Counted from the stretch's first letter, positions 9,357-17,898 are shown. The stretch is 55,002 nucleotides of DNA from Vibrio caribbeanicus ATCC BAA-2122 (GCF_000165125.1 NZ_AEIU01000026.1:1-55002), one strand, 5' to 3'. A program made the numbers and translations. Notes: a model not told the origin generated them from the sequence alone.

Positions 9357-9428
9357 GCATTGTAAATGCCTAATTTGTTGTATTTGTTGATCATAGTAGG
9401 ACTGTGTATTAACGAAATAGGAGTTAAG

Positions 9429-10412
9429 ATGTTAAAGTTAGCAATTATCGGCACCAATTGGATAACGGATCAGTTTATTGAGGCTGCCCTACAATCAAAG
9501 CGGTACCAACTTACAGCCGTGTACTCTCGTTGTCGTGAAAATGCTGCTCAATTTGCCGGAAAATACGCTTCTCCTGCATTATTTGACGACTTCGATGCAT
9601 TCGCAAGTTCCTCATTGATTGATGTAGTCTATGTTGCAAGTCCCAACTCTTTTCATGCGCCACAAGCAATTCAATTAATGGAGGCGGGTAAGCATGTTAT
9701 CGTTGAAAAGCCGATGGCAGCGAATTTTTTGCAAGCGCAAAAAATGGTAGAAACTGCGCAAAAGCATAATGTGTTAATGATCGAAGCTTATATGTCAGCA
9801 CACTTACCAAACTTTAAAATACTCAAAGAATCAATGCCTTCGATAGGGCCAATTCGTCAAGGCTTTATCACTTACTGTCAGTACTCATCTCGTTATCCAA
9901 AATATTTAGCTGGTGAGCGCCCGAATACCTTTGAGCCTACGTTTGCGAATGGCTCAATGGTTGATATCGGTTTCTATTGTTTGAGTGCTGCTGTCGAGCT
10001 TTTCGGTGAACCTGAATCTCTGAAAGCGGAGGCGCAGCTACTTGAGTCAGGCGTTGATGGCAATGGTAGTGTGGTTTTGCAATATGGAAACTTTAATATT
10101 GTCCTACAACACTCTAAGACCAGTAACTCTTACTTACAAAGTGAAATACAGGGTGAAGATGGTGCCCTTTTGATCGATATGATTTCCATTGCTAAAAAGG
10201 TGACTAAGTTTAATCGTGGTAGTGAGGTAGGTATCGACCTAAGTGTTCAACAAGAGTCAAACCCAATGTACTATGAAGCGCAAGAGTTTGCTGACCAAAT
10301 TGAGAAAGGTCATAGCGATGATAACGCGACTCAGCGTTCATTAATTGTGGCACGCCTACTTGAGGAAATTCGCCGTCAGACAGGCGTTGTGTATCCCAGT
10401 GATGCAAATTAA
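9429..10412 (+). CDS. Gfo/Idh/MocA-family NAD(P)-dependent oxidoreductase
   Basis: A 327-residue protein from the ATG at 9429, chosen because AGGAG ends 5 bases upstream and because MLKLAIIGTNWI begins the Rossmann fold directly; a longer frame from 9366 would add a hydrophobic stretch with no role. The dinucleotide loop is LAIIGTNWITDQF and the family EKP motif is at 93-95 (IVEKPMA). The C-terminal half is the alpha/beta dimerisation domain. Members oxidise or reduce sugars, inositols or related polyols; this one resembles the YgjR/YhhX group. The OsmC gene follows 24 bases later, so the two are probably cotranscribed. Confidence 0.85.
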   Translation: MLKLAIIGTNWITDQFIEAALQSKRYQLTAVYSRCRENAAQFAGKYASPALFDDFDAFASSSLIDVVYVASPNSFHAPQAIQLMEAGKHVIVEKPMAANFLQAQKMVETAQKHNVLMIEAYMSAHLPNFKILKESMPSIGPIRQGFITYCQYSSRYPKYLAGERPNTFEPTFANGSMVDIGFYCLSAAVELFGEPESLKAEAQLLESGVDGNGSVVLQYGNFNIVLQHSKTSNSYLQSEIQGEDGALLIDMISIAKKVTKFNRGSEVGIDLSVQQESNPMYYEAQEFADQIEKGHSDDNATQRSLIVARLLEEIRRQTGVVYPSDAN

Positions 10413-10436
10413 TTTCGGTATATAAAGGAGTTAGAC

Positions 10437-10847
10437 ATGCAGGCACAAGTAAAATGGCTAGAAGACTTTAAGTTTGTTGGTGAGTCTCAGTCAGGACATT
10501 CTATTGTTATGGATGGAAATGGTGGGAAGTCAGCGCCTAGTCCAATGGAAATGGTATTGATGGCAGCTGGTGGCTGTAGCTCGGTTGATGTGGTTGACGG
10601 GCTCAAACAGGCTGGAGAGCGGGTTATGGGGTGTAATGCCAAGCTAACGACTCAGCGTCGTGATAGTGCCCCGCGAGTATTTACCCAAATTAATATTCAC
10701 TTCGAGATATCGGGTGAATCTCTCTCTGAGGATGTCGTTTCACGTGTGACAAAAGATTCATTAGAGAAGTACTGTTCGGTCTGTTTGATGTTGGGTGGTG
10801 AGGTAGAAATGACGCACAGTTGGGAGCTTGTATCCAATAACTCATGA
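10437..10847 (+). CDS. OsmC-family protein, YhfA-like
   Basis: A 136-residue OsmC-fold protein. The two redox cysteines of the family are present: C47 in AAGGCSSVDV and C113 in EKYCSVCLML, with an extra C116. This sequence is closest in pattern to the YhfA branch, whose role is unclear; other OsmC proteins reduce organic hydroperoxides. An AAGGAG ribosome site precedes the ATG. A 15-bp inverted repeat terminates it at 10870-10920. Confidence 0.87.
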   Translation: MQAQVKWLEDFKFVGESQSGHSIVMDGNGGKSAPSPMEMVLMAAGGCSSVDVVDGLKQAGERVMGCNAKLTTQRRDSAPRVFTQINIHFEISGESLSEDVVSRVTKDSLEKYCSVCLMLGGEVEMTHSWELVSNNS

Positions 10848-10869
10848 TTGTATGTTCCAAGAACAATGT

Positions 10870-10920
10870 TACCCCATTAAGTTAAATTAAATCGCTGCCC
10901 TTATCTAACTTAATGGGGTA
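10870..10920. terminator. Long inverted repeat between convergent genes
   Basis: taccccattaagtta (10870-10884) pairs perfectly with taacttaatggggta (10906-10920). It lies between the OsmC gene and the convergent YgdI-like gene and probably ends both transcripts, although no long T-run follows. Confidence 0.55.
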
Positions 10921-10938
10921 AAGTCTCGTTTGTTTTCC

Positions 10939-11151
10939 TTACAAATCGTTGACTTTTAAAACTTCATCCTTATTCACTGTTTGCGTCTTTCCAGCCACAT
11001 TTTCATATTCATAGAACCCGGTGTCTTCGTTATACGAGATTTTGTCGGGCGAATCCAAAGTTGTTCCATCTTTAAGCACAATTTGTTGTGGGGATGCACA
11101 GCCAGCCAAAATGACCAGTGAAAAGAGAGAAAAAACAACAGGTTTAACCAT
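10939..11151 (-). CDS. YgdI/YgdR-family small lipoprotein
   Basis: A 70-residue precursor. Residues 1-17 are a lipoprotein signal ending in the lipobox LAGC, with lipidated C18. The mature part (QQIVLKDGTTLDSPDKISYN and a following YEYEN) is the small SH3-like YgdI/YgdR domain. The residue after the cysteine is Ala, so outer-membrane sorting is expected. The function of the family is not established. It is monocistronic. Confidence 0.88.
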   Translation of the reverse strand: MVKPVVFSLFSLVILAGCASPQQIVLKDGTTLDSPDKISYNEDTGFYEYENVAGKTQTVNKDEVLKVNDL

Positions 11152-11869
11152 TATATAACTTTCCTTGATAAGAGAAGAACTGGACTGAGTATTCTATTTA
11201 AAAGCACTGTAAAGTGTATCAGTGGTTTTTTATTTCCCAATATTAATAGGCGGAAGGTACCTGCTGATCTCTTTTTTCAAAGCATCTGACCTAAATCGCC
11301 ATCTTAATCTTTAGGGTGAGTTGTCTTGCTTTGCACGCGTCGTTACCGATTTTCAATTTGGATGACTAGATCTTCAAATCGTTGCCTTACCTGTAATGCA
11401 ACCCGTTCTCGCTGAACTTAGCATCTTGAGGTTACTTGGGTATAAATATATAAGAATAAATTGTTCCAACCAGTATCTTTGTATTTTTATCATTCCTTCA
11501 TTTTTAAATTTAATTCGCAATAATGGGTGGTTTTAAAATGCTCAATATGGTCAAAAATTAGCCAAAGAATATTTGTGTAATTAATCTGTCAATAAATTCC
11601 AAAATGGGCATAAGTTAGAAATTTAAATAATATCTATAGTAAAAAAAATGCCCAAAAATGAGTGGTTGAAAGCCTTAAAATTGGGCTAGTCAAGGTTATG
11701 TTACTCACTATTGTATTATTTATAAGATTATCAATAACGACTATTCATTATCTTTTTTTTTGTGTTAATTCTAAAAATGAACAGCAGAAATGCAAAATCG
11801 TCGACGGATTATGTTCACAACATCGCCGAATTAACGGCTCTGTATTTCAATATTAGAGGAAGACAAAAA
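11152..11869. other. Intergenic region upstream of the graspetide precursor
   Basis: 718 bases, very AT-rich towards the right. It holds a full copy of the dispersed repeat (11338-11444) and must contain the promoter of the graspetide gene. A 64-codon frame at 11662-11856 lacks a ribosome site and overlaps the leader region; it is not called. Confidence 0.5.
11338..11444 (-). repeat. Dispersed intergenic repeat, full copy (about 107 bp)
   Basis: Read on the minus strand it matches 38754-38858 along its length: conserved tacccaagtaacctcaagat end, a gttcagcgagaacg block, a ggtaaggcaacgattt block and a terminal aaattgaaaatcggtaacg block. Confidence 0.7.
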
Positions 11870-12118
11870 ATGAATAAAAATACTCCATTTTTTAATAATT
11901 TTATCGAGGCAGAAACTCTCACTGAAGAAGAGGCGAACCAAATTGCTGGTGGCTGCGCAAACTTTAGTACAAGTTCTTTTTCAGCATCTGATTTGACTCG
12001 CAAATATCCATCTGATGACGATGAAGGCAATAGCAGCATATCAGGAGTGAACTTTCCAGGCAGCGCATCAGGAGTGAACTTTCCAGGCAGCTCATCAAAA
12101 GTAAACTTTCCAAGTTAA
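11870..12118 (+). CDS. Graspetide (microviridin/marinostatin-type) precursor peptide
   Basis: An 82-residue RiPP precursor. Start: ATG at 11870 with AGAGGA 9 bases upstream; the frame is open further upstream but has no ribosome site there. Leader residues 1-28 contain PFFNNFIE (6-13), which matches the PFFARFL helix bound by microviridin ATP-grasp ligases, and end in the double-glycine site IAGG (27-28). In the core, T43-RKYPSDDDE-E52 matches the microviridin TxKxPSD motif and lines up residue for residue with marinostatin (TMRYPSDSDE), whose Thr-Asp and Ser-Asp pairs form ester rings. By analogy T43-D49 and S48-D51 would be the crosslinks. Residues 58-82 are three 9-residue repeats (S-G/K-V-N-F-P-G-S) without acidic residues. 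Expected product: a secreted serine-protease inhibitor. Confidence 0.9.
   Translation: MNKNTPFFNNFIEAETLTEEEANQIAGGCANFSTSSFSASDLTRKYPSDDDEGNSSISGVNFPGSASGVNFPGSSSKVNFPS
12041..12118 (+). repeat. 27-bp tandem repeat coding the precursor tail
   Basis: Two identical 24-base blocks (12041-12064 and 12068-12091) at a 27-base period and a third diverged copy (12095-12118). They encode SGVNFPGSA, SGVNFPGSS and SKVNFPS. Confidence 0.9.
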
Positions 12119-12141
12119 GATCAAACTTAATCTCTAAGTTT

Positions 12142-12164
12142 TCACCCTCGATTATCGGGGGTGA
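12142..12164 (+). terminator. Hairpin between precursor and ligase (possible attenuator)
   Basis: tcaccc (12142-12147) pairs with gggtga (12159-12164), 24 bases past the precursor stop. No T-run follows, so it may act as a partial terminator or 3'-end stabiliser, letting precursor mRNA exceed ligase mRNA. Confidence 0.45.
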
Positions 12165-12414
12165 TATCAAGAGAAAGAGTACGTAAAAATCTCAAACTTA
12201 ATTTTATCTATCAACCACGCAAATTAAATGGTTGGATTTAATCGTTAGCGCTATCGATACCATATCGGATATGGAGAACACATATCAGTTCTTAGAGTTA
12301 AGTCCGGTAGGAGAATGAGGAATGCTAGAAGTGTGGCTGGCCTTGAGAGTTTCGAAACATATTGCCTACACACTCATTAAATATAGCAATTAATAAAGAC
12401 AGACTGGAAGAAGC

Positions 12415-13401
12415 ATGAAAAAAAACAAAGTACTTATTATTACGCATTCGAAAGACAACTCGAGTATCGAAACGGTTTCTGACCATTTACACACTTTGGA
12501 TGTTATTCCGATCCGCTTTAATACTGATCTTTTTCCGACAGAAGTCCAAATTGCTAGTCATCAACTTAACGGTGGTCATCATAGTGTTTTGATTACGGAA
12601 ACGGGCGAAGTTGTTAATAGCAGCGAAATAATGGCGGTTTGGTATCGCCGTTTTTACCCTGCTAAAGGTTTACCTATCGATATGGATTTCCAGTTTAAGC
12701 AGCCCTCTACAGAAGAAAGTAGGCGAACTATTCTTGGCTTTTTAGATAGTTTGCAGTGTTTCAAACTGGATGATTACTGGAATGTAAAACATGCATCAAA
12801 CAAAGAATACCAACTAATGCTGGCTCGCAAAGTTGGTTTAGATTTGCCGAATACGTTAACCAGTAACTCACCAGATGCGGTTCGCCAGTTTTTTACCGAT
12901 AACAAAGGCAAGATTATCACTAAAATGCAAACGGCCTTTTCCATATGGAATGAAGATATTGAACAGGTGGTCTTTACCAATAAAATAAAAGAGGAACATC
13001 TCGATAAATTAGAAGAGTTGAACCTCTGCCCAATGGTGTTTCAAGAGCATATTGAAAAAGAAGTTGAGCTTCGAGTAACAGTGGTCGGTAACCAAGTCTT
13101 CTGTGCCTCGATTGACCCTGAGATCATGAAAGGTATGGAAACCGACTGGCGTAAAAGAGGTATGTACACGGTCGATAAATGGCAGCCCTTTGATTTGCCC
13201 AAAGAAGAAGCTGACAAAGTGGTTGAGCTTGCCAAAGCGTTGAATCTCAATTACGGCGCGGCGGATATCATATTAACGCCAGATGGTTCCTACAAATTCC
13301 TCGAAATAAATCCATGCGGTGAGTTTTATTGGATGGATGTTTACCAAAAGCTAGGGATCTGTGAGGCTATTGCCCGCAATCTAGTATCAGGTGGTCGCTA
13401 A
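12415..13401 (+). CDS. ATP-grasp peptide ligase, MvdD/MdnC type
   Basis: A 328-residue ATP-grasp enzyme with the traits of graspetide macrocyclases: WYRRFYP (76-82) of the leader-binding N-terminal part, a central ATP-grasp domain with EKEVELRVTVVG, and the Mg-binding ExN segment EINPCGEFYWM (297-307). It should phosphorylate Asp/Glu side chains of the precursor core and join them to Thr/Ser hydroxyls as esters. It is the only ligase in the cluster, so the amide-forming second ligase (MvdC/MdnB) of cyanobacterial microviridins is missing, which fits a bicyclic ester-only product of the marinostatin type. A GGAAG ribosome site lies 4 bases before the ATG. Confidence 0.9.
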   Translation: MKKNKVLIITHSKDNSSIETVSDHLHTLDVIPIRFNTDLFPTEVQIASHQLNGGHHSVLITETGEVVNSSEIMAVWYRRFYPAKGLPIDMDFQFKQPSTEESRRTILGFLDSLQCFKLDDYWNVKHASNKEYQLMLARKVGLDLPNTLTSNSPDAVRQFFTDNKGKIITKMQTAFSIWNEDIEQVVFTNKIKEEHLDKLEELNLCPMVFQEHIEKEVELRVTVVGNQVFCASIDPEIMKGMETDWRKRGMYTVDKWQPFDLPKEEADKVVELAKALNLNYGAADIILTPDGSYKFLEINPCGEFYWMDVYQKLGICEAIARNLVSGGR

Positions 13402-13470
13402 CTGCAGATTTATTGTACTTAACCCCGGACGCAATGTGAGTTCGGGTGTGTATAACAGTGGAGAGAACTA

Positions 13471-14709
13471 TTGAGTCAGCTGTATCGTCAATCTGTTATT
13501 GATGCCCAAAAACAACGACTTCATGGCGATGTGTTACTTGCGCAGCCTTTATCGATTTATCTTATTGTAGCCATCCTATTTATTTCGGTCAGCTTACTCG
13601 TACTGTTTTTAAATTACGCAGAATACAGTCGTAAAGAAACAGTTCAAGGTTACATCTTGCCAGATAAAGGTGTTATCAGGTCTTTTTCGCAACGTGAGGG
13701 TATTGTTAAAACGGTTCATGTCTCTGAGGGTCAGGAGGTTGAGAAAGGTCATCCTTTGATCACTATTAGTTCAAAAAGCAAACTGGAAAATGGACTGGAT
13801 CTCAATCAGACGGTTGTTAGAGAGTATGAAAAACAATATCAGTACATCAATAAAGAAATTGAGTACCAAAATAGCCTGTATGCTCAACAAATTAGCAAAC
13901 AACGTTTGCTTGCTGCCGATATCGAGCGTCAGCTCGCTGCCGTTGATAGTCAAAAACTCCTGATCAAAGAAAAATATCAGCTTCAGCTTGAACGAGAAGC
14001 ACAGCATCAAAAGCTTCACAGGGAAGGGCATCTCTCCGCACTGGATTTTCAGTCTCAAAAAGAGGCATTAATAGAAATCAAAGCCCAGGAAGAAAGGGTG
14101 ATCGCCAATGAGTTAGAACTGCGAAAGGTTCGCAACACTTTGCAGTCTGATTTAACTATTCTTCCCAAGCAACACCAATTGAACGTTTTGGATTTAGAAC
14201 AACAAAAATCGTTGATCCGACAGCAGCTCAGCCAAGCACAAGGGAATGCTATTCACGTACTGACTGCCAATGAAAAAGGTAAGGTGACAGGAATTAACGT
14301 CGTAACTGGAGAAACGGTTCGTGATAATGATTTGATGTTGAGTCTGATACCTGAAAACGCAGAACTGGTTGCTGAACTGTTCTTGCCGACTCGCTCAGCT
14401 GGATTTGTTAAGAAAGGGGATCTCGTAAAGCTCAGATTGGAAGCTTTTCCATATCAGAGGTTTGGTTACTTAAGCGGTGCAGTTTCACATATTGACACTG
14501 TACTTCTCCAGCAAGGGGAATCTCCCTTATCAATTAGCGAGCCTGTTTATCGCATACGAGTGTCTCTTGATAAGGAGTACGTTGACTTTAAAGGCTCTAC
14601 CATTTCGCTTAAAAACGGTATGCTTCTGGAAGCTGACATATTATTGGAAAGCCGCAGTATCCTCGGTTGGATCCTCGAACCCGTCTATGGACTATTAGGA
14701 AAAATTTGA
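13471..14709 (+). CDS. HlyD-family membrane fusion protein for peptide export
   Basis: A 412-residue adaptor of a type I secretion system. It begins with TTG at 13471, supported by GGAGAG just upstream; no early in-frame ATG exists. One transmembrane helix at about 27-50 (IYLIVAILFISVSLLVLFL) is followed by a lipoyl-like half (VRSFSQREGIVKTVHVSEG with QEVEKG), a long coiled coil (about 110-260) and the second lipoyl half plus beta-barrel (ANEKGKVTGINVVTGETV). This is the CvaA-like layout. It lies 1 base before the exporter gene, so it should dock the exporter to a TolC-like outer-membrane channel encoded elsewhere. Confidence 0.9.
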   Translation: MSQLYRQSVIDAQKQRLHGDVLLAQPLSIYLIVAILFISVSLLVLFLNYAEYSRKETVQGYILPDKGVIRSFSQREGIVKTVHVSEGQEVEKGHPLITISSKSKLENGLDLNQTVVREYEKQYQYINKEIEYQNSLYAQQISKQRLLAADIERQLAAVDSQKLLIKEKYQLQLEREAQHQKLHREGHLSALDFQSQKEALIEIKAQEERVIANELELRKVRNTLQSDLTILPKQHQLNVLDLEQQKSLIRQQLSQAQGNAIHVLTANEKGKVTGINVVTGETVRDNDLMLSLIPENAELVAELFLPTRSAGFVKKGDLVKLRLEAFPYQRFGYLSGAVSHIDTVLLQQGESPLSISEPVYRIRVSLDKEYVDFKGSTISLKNGMLLEADILLESRSILGWILEPVYGLLGKI

Positions 14710-14710
14710 T

Positions 14711-16816
14711 ATGGACTCAGTCGTAACAGAGCCTCATATTACAGAACTTCTAGAGTATTCTGGTAATAAAAAAGTGGCCATGATTTCACAAACAGAAGCT
14801 GCGGAATGTGGTGTTGCTTGTCTCGCTATGGTTTCTACTTATTACGGTCATAAACTCGATTTGCCTGCTGCACGCAAGTTTCATACTCCGGGTTTAAAGG
14901 GTATTAATGTTCAGCAGTTAATTCAGACAGCAGATAAAATGCAACTGGCTGCGCGCGCTCTTAAATGTCCATTAGAGCATATCGGGAAGCTCACTTTGCC
15001 CTGCGTATTGCATTGGGACCTCAATCACTTTGTGGTTCTTACCGGCGTTAAGAAAAATAAGCTAACCATCAATGACCCGGCGACGGGTACAAGAGTTTTA
15101 ACGCTCGATGATTTCAGTAAGCACTATACGGGTATTGCCATTGAGTTGATCCCGACAAAGAAATTCGAGAAAAAAGATTCACGACAAAAAATGGGTATTC
15201 GTCAGCTATGGACTAGAATTTCTGGGCTAGGAAAAGCGTTAATTACTCTTGTCATGCTTTCGATTCTATTGCAAATCTTTATGTTGTTGAGCCCTTATTA
15301 TATCCAGTTGGTCGTCGATGAGGTATTGATTAGTTTCGATACATCTTTACTGGTGGTGTTGGCGAGTGGCTTTAGCCTGTTATTGTTTTTTAACATCATT
15401 ACGAAAGCAATAAGAAGCTGGTTGATCTTGAGGTTATCAAGTCAGTTGAGTTTACAAATGGGAGCAAACCTTTTGCGCCATTTGCTGCGTTTACCTATGA
15501 GTTATTTTGAAACAAGGCATATTGGTGATTTGGTTTCACGCTTTGGGTCACTTGGCCAGGTCAGAGAGCGCATGACAACTGGACTAGTTGAAACTATTGT
15601 GGATGGTATCATGTCCATAGCTATCTTAGGTGTGATGTTGACATACAGTCCATTCTTAACTGGTGTCGTCTTGTGCATCATTGCTATGTACTTATTGATT
15701 CGATTAGCTTTGTATAATACCTTGCAGCAAGCAACTGAAGTGTCGATTGAAGCGAAAGCAAAAGAGCAAAGTCAATTTTTGGAAACGGCCCGTGGTATTC
15801 AGACTATTCGTTTGTTCAATGCAGAATCCATGCGTCAGAGTAACTGGCAGAATCGCTACAGTGCAGTTATCAATGCCGATATTAAGTTAGGGAAACTAAA
15901 TATTGGTTTTGAATCGGCTAATCAATTTTTGTTCGGATTAGAAAATATTTTTATCATCTTCCTTGCCGCCACTGCCGTTATGGATGGGGAATTGACGATA
16001 GGGATGCTTTTCGCCTTTCTTGCTTACAAAGAGCAACTAACTACTCGAATGTCGGTTTTGATTGAACAAATTGTGCAATTTAAAATGCTGCGATTACATC
16101 TGGATCGTATCGCTGATATTGCGCTCCACGAGCAAGAACCTCATCGTGAGAAAGGTCGAAAACAGATACAAATGCGCGGTAACATTAAGCTAGTAGACTT
16201 GTCTTTTAAGTACTCGCCAGATGATGAATATGTATTTAAAAACATAAATTTAGAGGTAAGGGCGGGTGAGTCAGTCGCGCTGGTTGGTCCTTCTGGTTGT
16301 GGAAAATCAACCTTACTAAAAATAATGTTGGGTTTACTGCAGCCCACATCTGGTAAAGTACTGGTTGACGGGGAAGATATCCGAGATCTTGGGCTGTCCA
16401 GTTATCGCGATTATATCGGTTCTGTGATGCAAGATGATACTTTACTGACTGGAACCATCGAGGAAAATATATCGTTCTTCGATCCAGAGCCTGATCATCA
16501 GTTGTTAGCACATTGTGCCTATCTGGCAGGGATCCACAAAGATATCCTTAATTTACCAATGAATTATCAAAGTTTAGTATCAGACATGGGGTCTAATTTT
16601 TCTGGTGGACAAACTCAGCGGTTATTGCTTGCTCGTGCCTTGTATCGACGTCCTGTAATACTCTTTTTAGATGAAGCGACCAGTCACCTAGATGTTGAGA
16701 ATGAAAATAGGATAAATGAAAATATTAAAACCCTCCCTGTAACTAGATTAATGATTGCTCATCGTCCTGAAACAATTGAGAGTGCGGATCGTGTGGTGAA
16801 CTTAGCGGATCTATAA
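14711..16816 (+). CDS. Peptidase-containing ABC exporter (C39 peptidase, ABC transporter; CvaB/RaxB-like)
   Basis: A 701-residue PCAT. Residues 20-140 are a C39 cysteine peptidase with nucleophile C33 (QTEAAECGVACLAM), H106 (DLNHFVVL) and D122 (INDPATG), which should cut the precursor after its GG site. Residues 170-460 hold the six-helix ABC transmembrane domain. The nucleotide-binding domain has Walker A GPSGCGKST, signature FSGGQTQR, Walker B ILFLDEATSHLD and the switch MIAHRPE. All catalytic residues are intact. It completes the graspetide cluster: modification, leader removal and export. No acetyltransferase or second ligase is adjacent. Confidence 0.93.
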   Translation: MDSVVTEPHITELLEYSGNKKVAMISQTEAAECGVACLAMVSTYYGHKLDLPAARKFHTPGLKGINVQQLIQTADKMQLAARALKCPLEHIGKLTLPCVLHWDLNHFVVLTGVKKNKLTINDPATGTRVLTLDDFSKHYTGIAIELIPTKKFEKKDSRQKMGIRQLWTRISGLGKALITLVMLSILLQIFMLLSPYYIQLVVDEVLISFDTSLLVVLASGFSLLLFFNIITKAIRSWLILRLSSQLSLQMGANLLRHLLRLPMSYFETRHIGDLVSRFGSLGQVRERMTTGLVETIVDGIMSIAILGVMLTYSPFLTGVVLCIIAMYLLIRLALYNTLQQATEVSIEAKAKEQSQFLETARGIQTIRLFNAESMRQSNWQNRYSAVINADIKLGKLNIGFESANQFLFGLENIFIIFLAATAVMDGELTIGMLFAFLAYKEQLTTRMSVLIEQIVQFKMLRLHLDRIADIALHEQEPHREKGRKQIQMRGNIKLVDLSFKYSPDDEYVFKNINLEVRAGESVALVGPSGCGKSTLLKIMLGLLQPTSGKVLVDGEDIRDLGLSSYRDYIGSVMQDDTLLTGTIEENISFFDPEPDHQLLAHCAYLAGIHKDILNLPMNYQSLVSDMGSNFSGGQTQRLLLARALYRRPVILFLDEATSHLDVENENRINENIKTLPVTRLMIAHRPETIESADRVVNLADL

Positions 16817-16973
16817 ATCAATACCTGCCATAACTTAGGCATTAAGGTTTCATCGCTTGAGACGTGAAGATAAGGACTGTTTTAGAGGAAATATTTTAAG
16901 TTGCGCAAAACTCGTATTGGTTATCTAGTGACGAGTCAGTTAAAATGACGCACCTTGAGAAAACACCTTTAAT

Positions 16974-16996
16974 AAGCCGAGGTAAATATTCGGCTT
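16974..16996 (+). other. Hairpin just upstream of yddG
   Basis: aagccga (16974-16980) pairs with tcggctt (16990-16996), ending 12 bases before the yddG ATG. It could be the terminator of the exporter operon or affect translation start. Confidence 0.35.
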
Positions 16997-17008
16997 CACC
17001 ATAAGAAG

Positions 17009-17896
17009 ATGAACAACAGTCAATATAAATTTACATTAGCGGGAGCCTGTGCCATTTTGCTTTGGAGTGGGGTAATGGGGCTAGTCAGGGCCGTTACAGA
17101 AATGCTTGGTCCCATCTCTGGCTCTGCTTCCGTGTACTCTGTAGCTTCAATATTTTTATTACTTGCTTTGGGTGTGCCCAAGATACGTCACTATTCTCTG
17201 AGCTATTTAGCAATTGGTGGCTCTCTTTTTGTTGCTTATGAGATTTGTCTTGCGCTCGCTTTGGCAATGGCGAATTCACGCCAACAAGCAGTTGAAATGC
17301 TTGTGATCAACTACCTCTGGCCAGCGCTAACCGTACTTTTGGCAGTGATAACAAGTAAGAAGAAAACCAGTATTTTGGTCTACCCAAGTATTCTGGTGGC
17401 TTTTTTGGGTGTTGCTTGGTCTATCAGTGGTGAGCAAGGTTTAAGTATTACTCAGATAGCTGCAAATGTTGCAACTAACCCTATCACTTATCTGATGGCT
17501 TTTACTGGGGCATTCTTATGGGCAATATATTGTAATCTGACTAAAAGGATTGCCAAAGGCCAGAACGCCATTACTGTATTTTTTATAATGACAGCAATTA
17601 GCTTATGGCTTAAGTATGCGTTAAGCGATGAAGTTATGTCTCCGATGACGTTTGACTCATTTGGTTTGTTGTTGATTTCTGGTGTGGCTATGGGGAGTGG
17701 GTATGCGCTTTGGAACTATGCCATTATTGGTGGGAATATGGTTTTGTTGGCAACATTGTCTTATTTTACACCTGTTCTATCGACGATCATTTCATCAATT
17801 ATTCTTGGGTTAACTCTCACTAGTTCTTTCGTACATGGCGTTATAATGGTGACGATAGGTTCACTCATGTGCTGGTGGGTGACAAGAGAGCGCTAG
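17009..17896 (+). CDS. yddG: Aromatic amino-acid exporter YddG (DMT family)
   Basis: A 295-residue, ten-helix drug/metabolite transporter. It follows E. coli YddG closely: LWSGVMGLVRAVTEMLGP near the start, VAYEICLALALAMA, VINYLWPALT in TM4, GAFLWAIYCNLTK and YFTPVLSTIISS in the second repeat. YddG exports phenylalanine, tyrosine, tryptophan and related compounds to the periplasm. It is separated from the graspetide exporter by 192 bases and is probably not part of that cluster. Its stop is 2 bases from the convergent L,D-transpeptidase stop. Confidence 0.9.
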   Translation: MNNSQYKFTLAGACAILLWSGVMGLVRAVTEMLGPISGSASVYSVASIFLLLALGVPKIRHYSLSYLAIGGSLFVAYEICLALALAMANSRQQAVEMLVINYLWPALTVLLAVITSKKKTSILVYPSILVAFLGVAWSISGEQGLSITQIAANVATNPITYLMAFTGAFLWAIYCNLTKRIAKGQNAITVFFIMTAISLWLKYALSDEVMSPMTFDSFGLLLISGVAMGSGYALWNYAIIGGNMVLLATLSYFTPVLSTIISSIILGLTLTSSFVHGVIMVTIGSLMCWWVTRER

Positions 17897-17898
17897 GA

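Noticed and set aside
11662-11856. Hydrophobic 64-codon frame before the graspetide precursor
   Set aside because: GTG start without ribosome site; ends inside the upstream part of the precursor frame; probably chance in AT-rich DNA.
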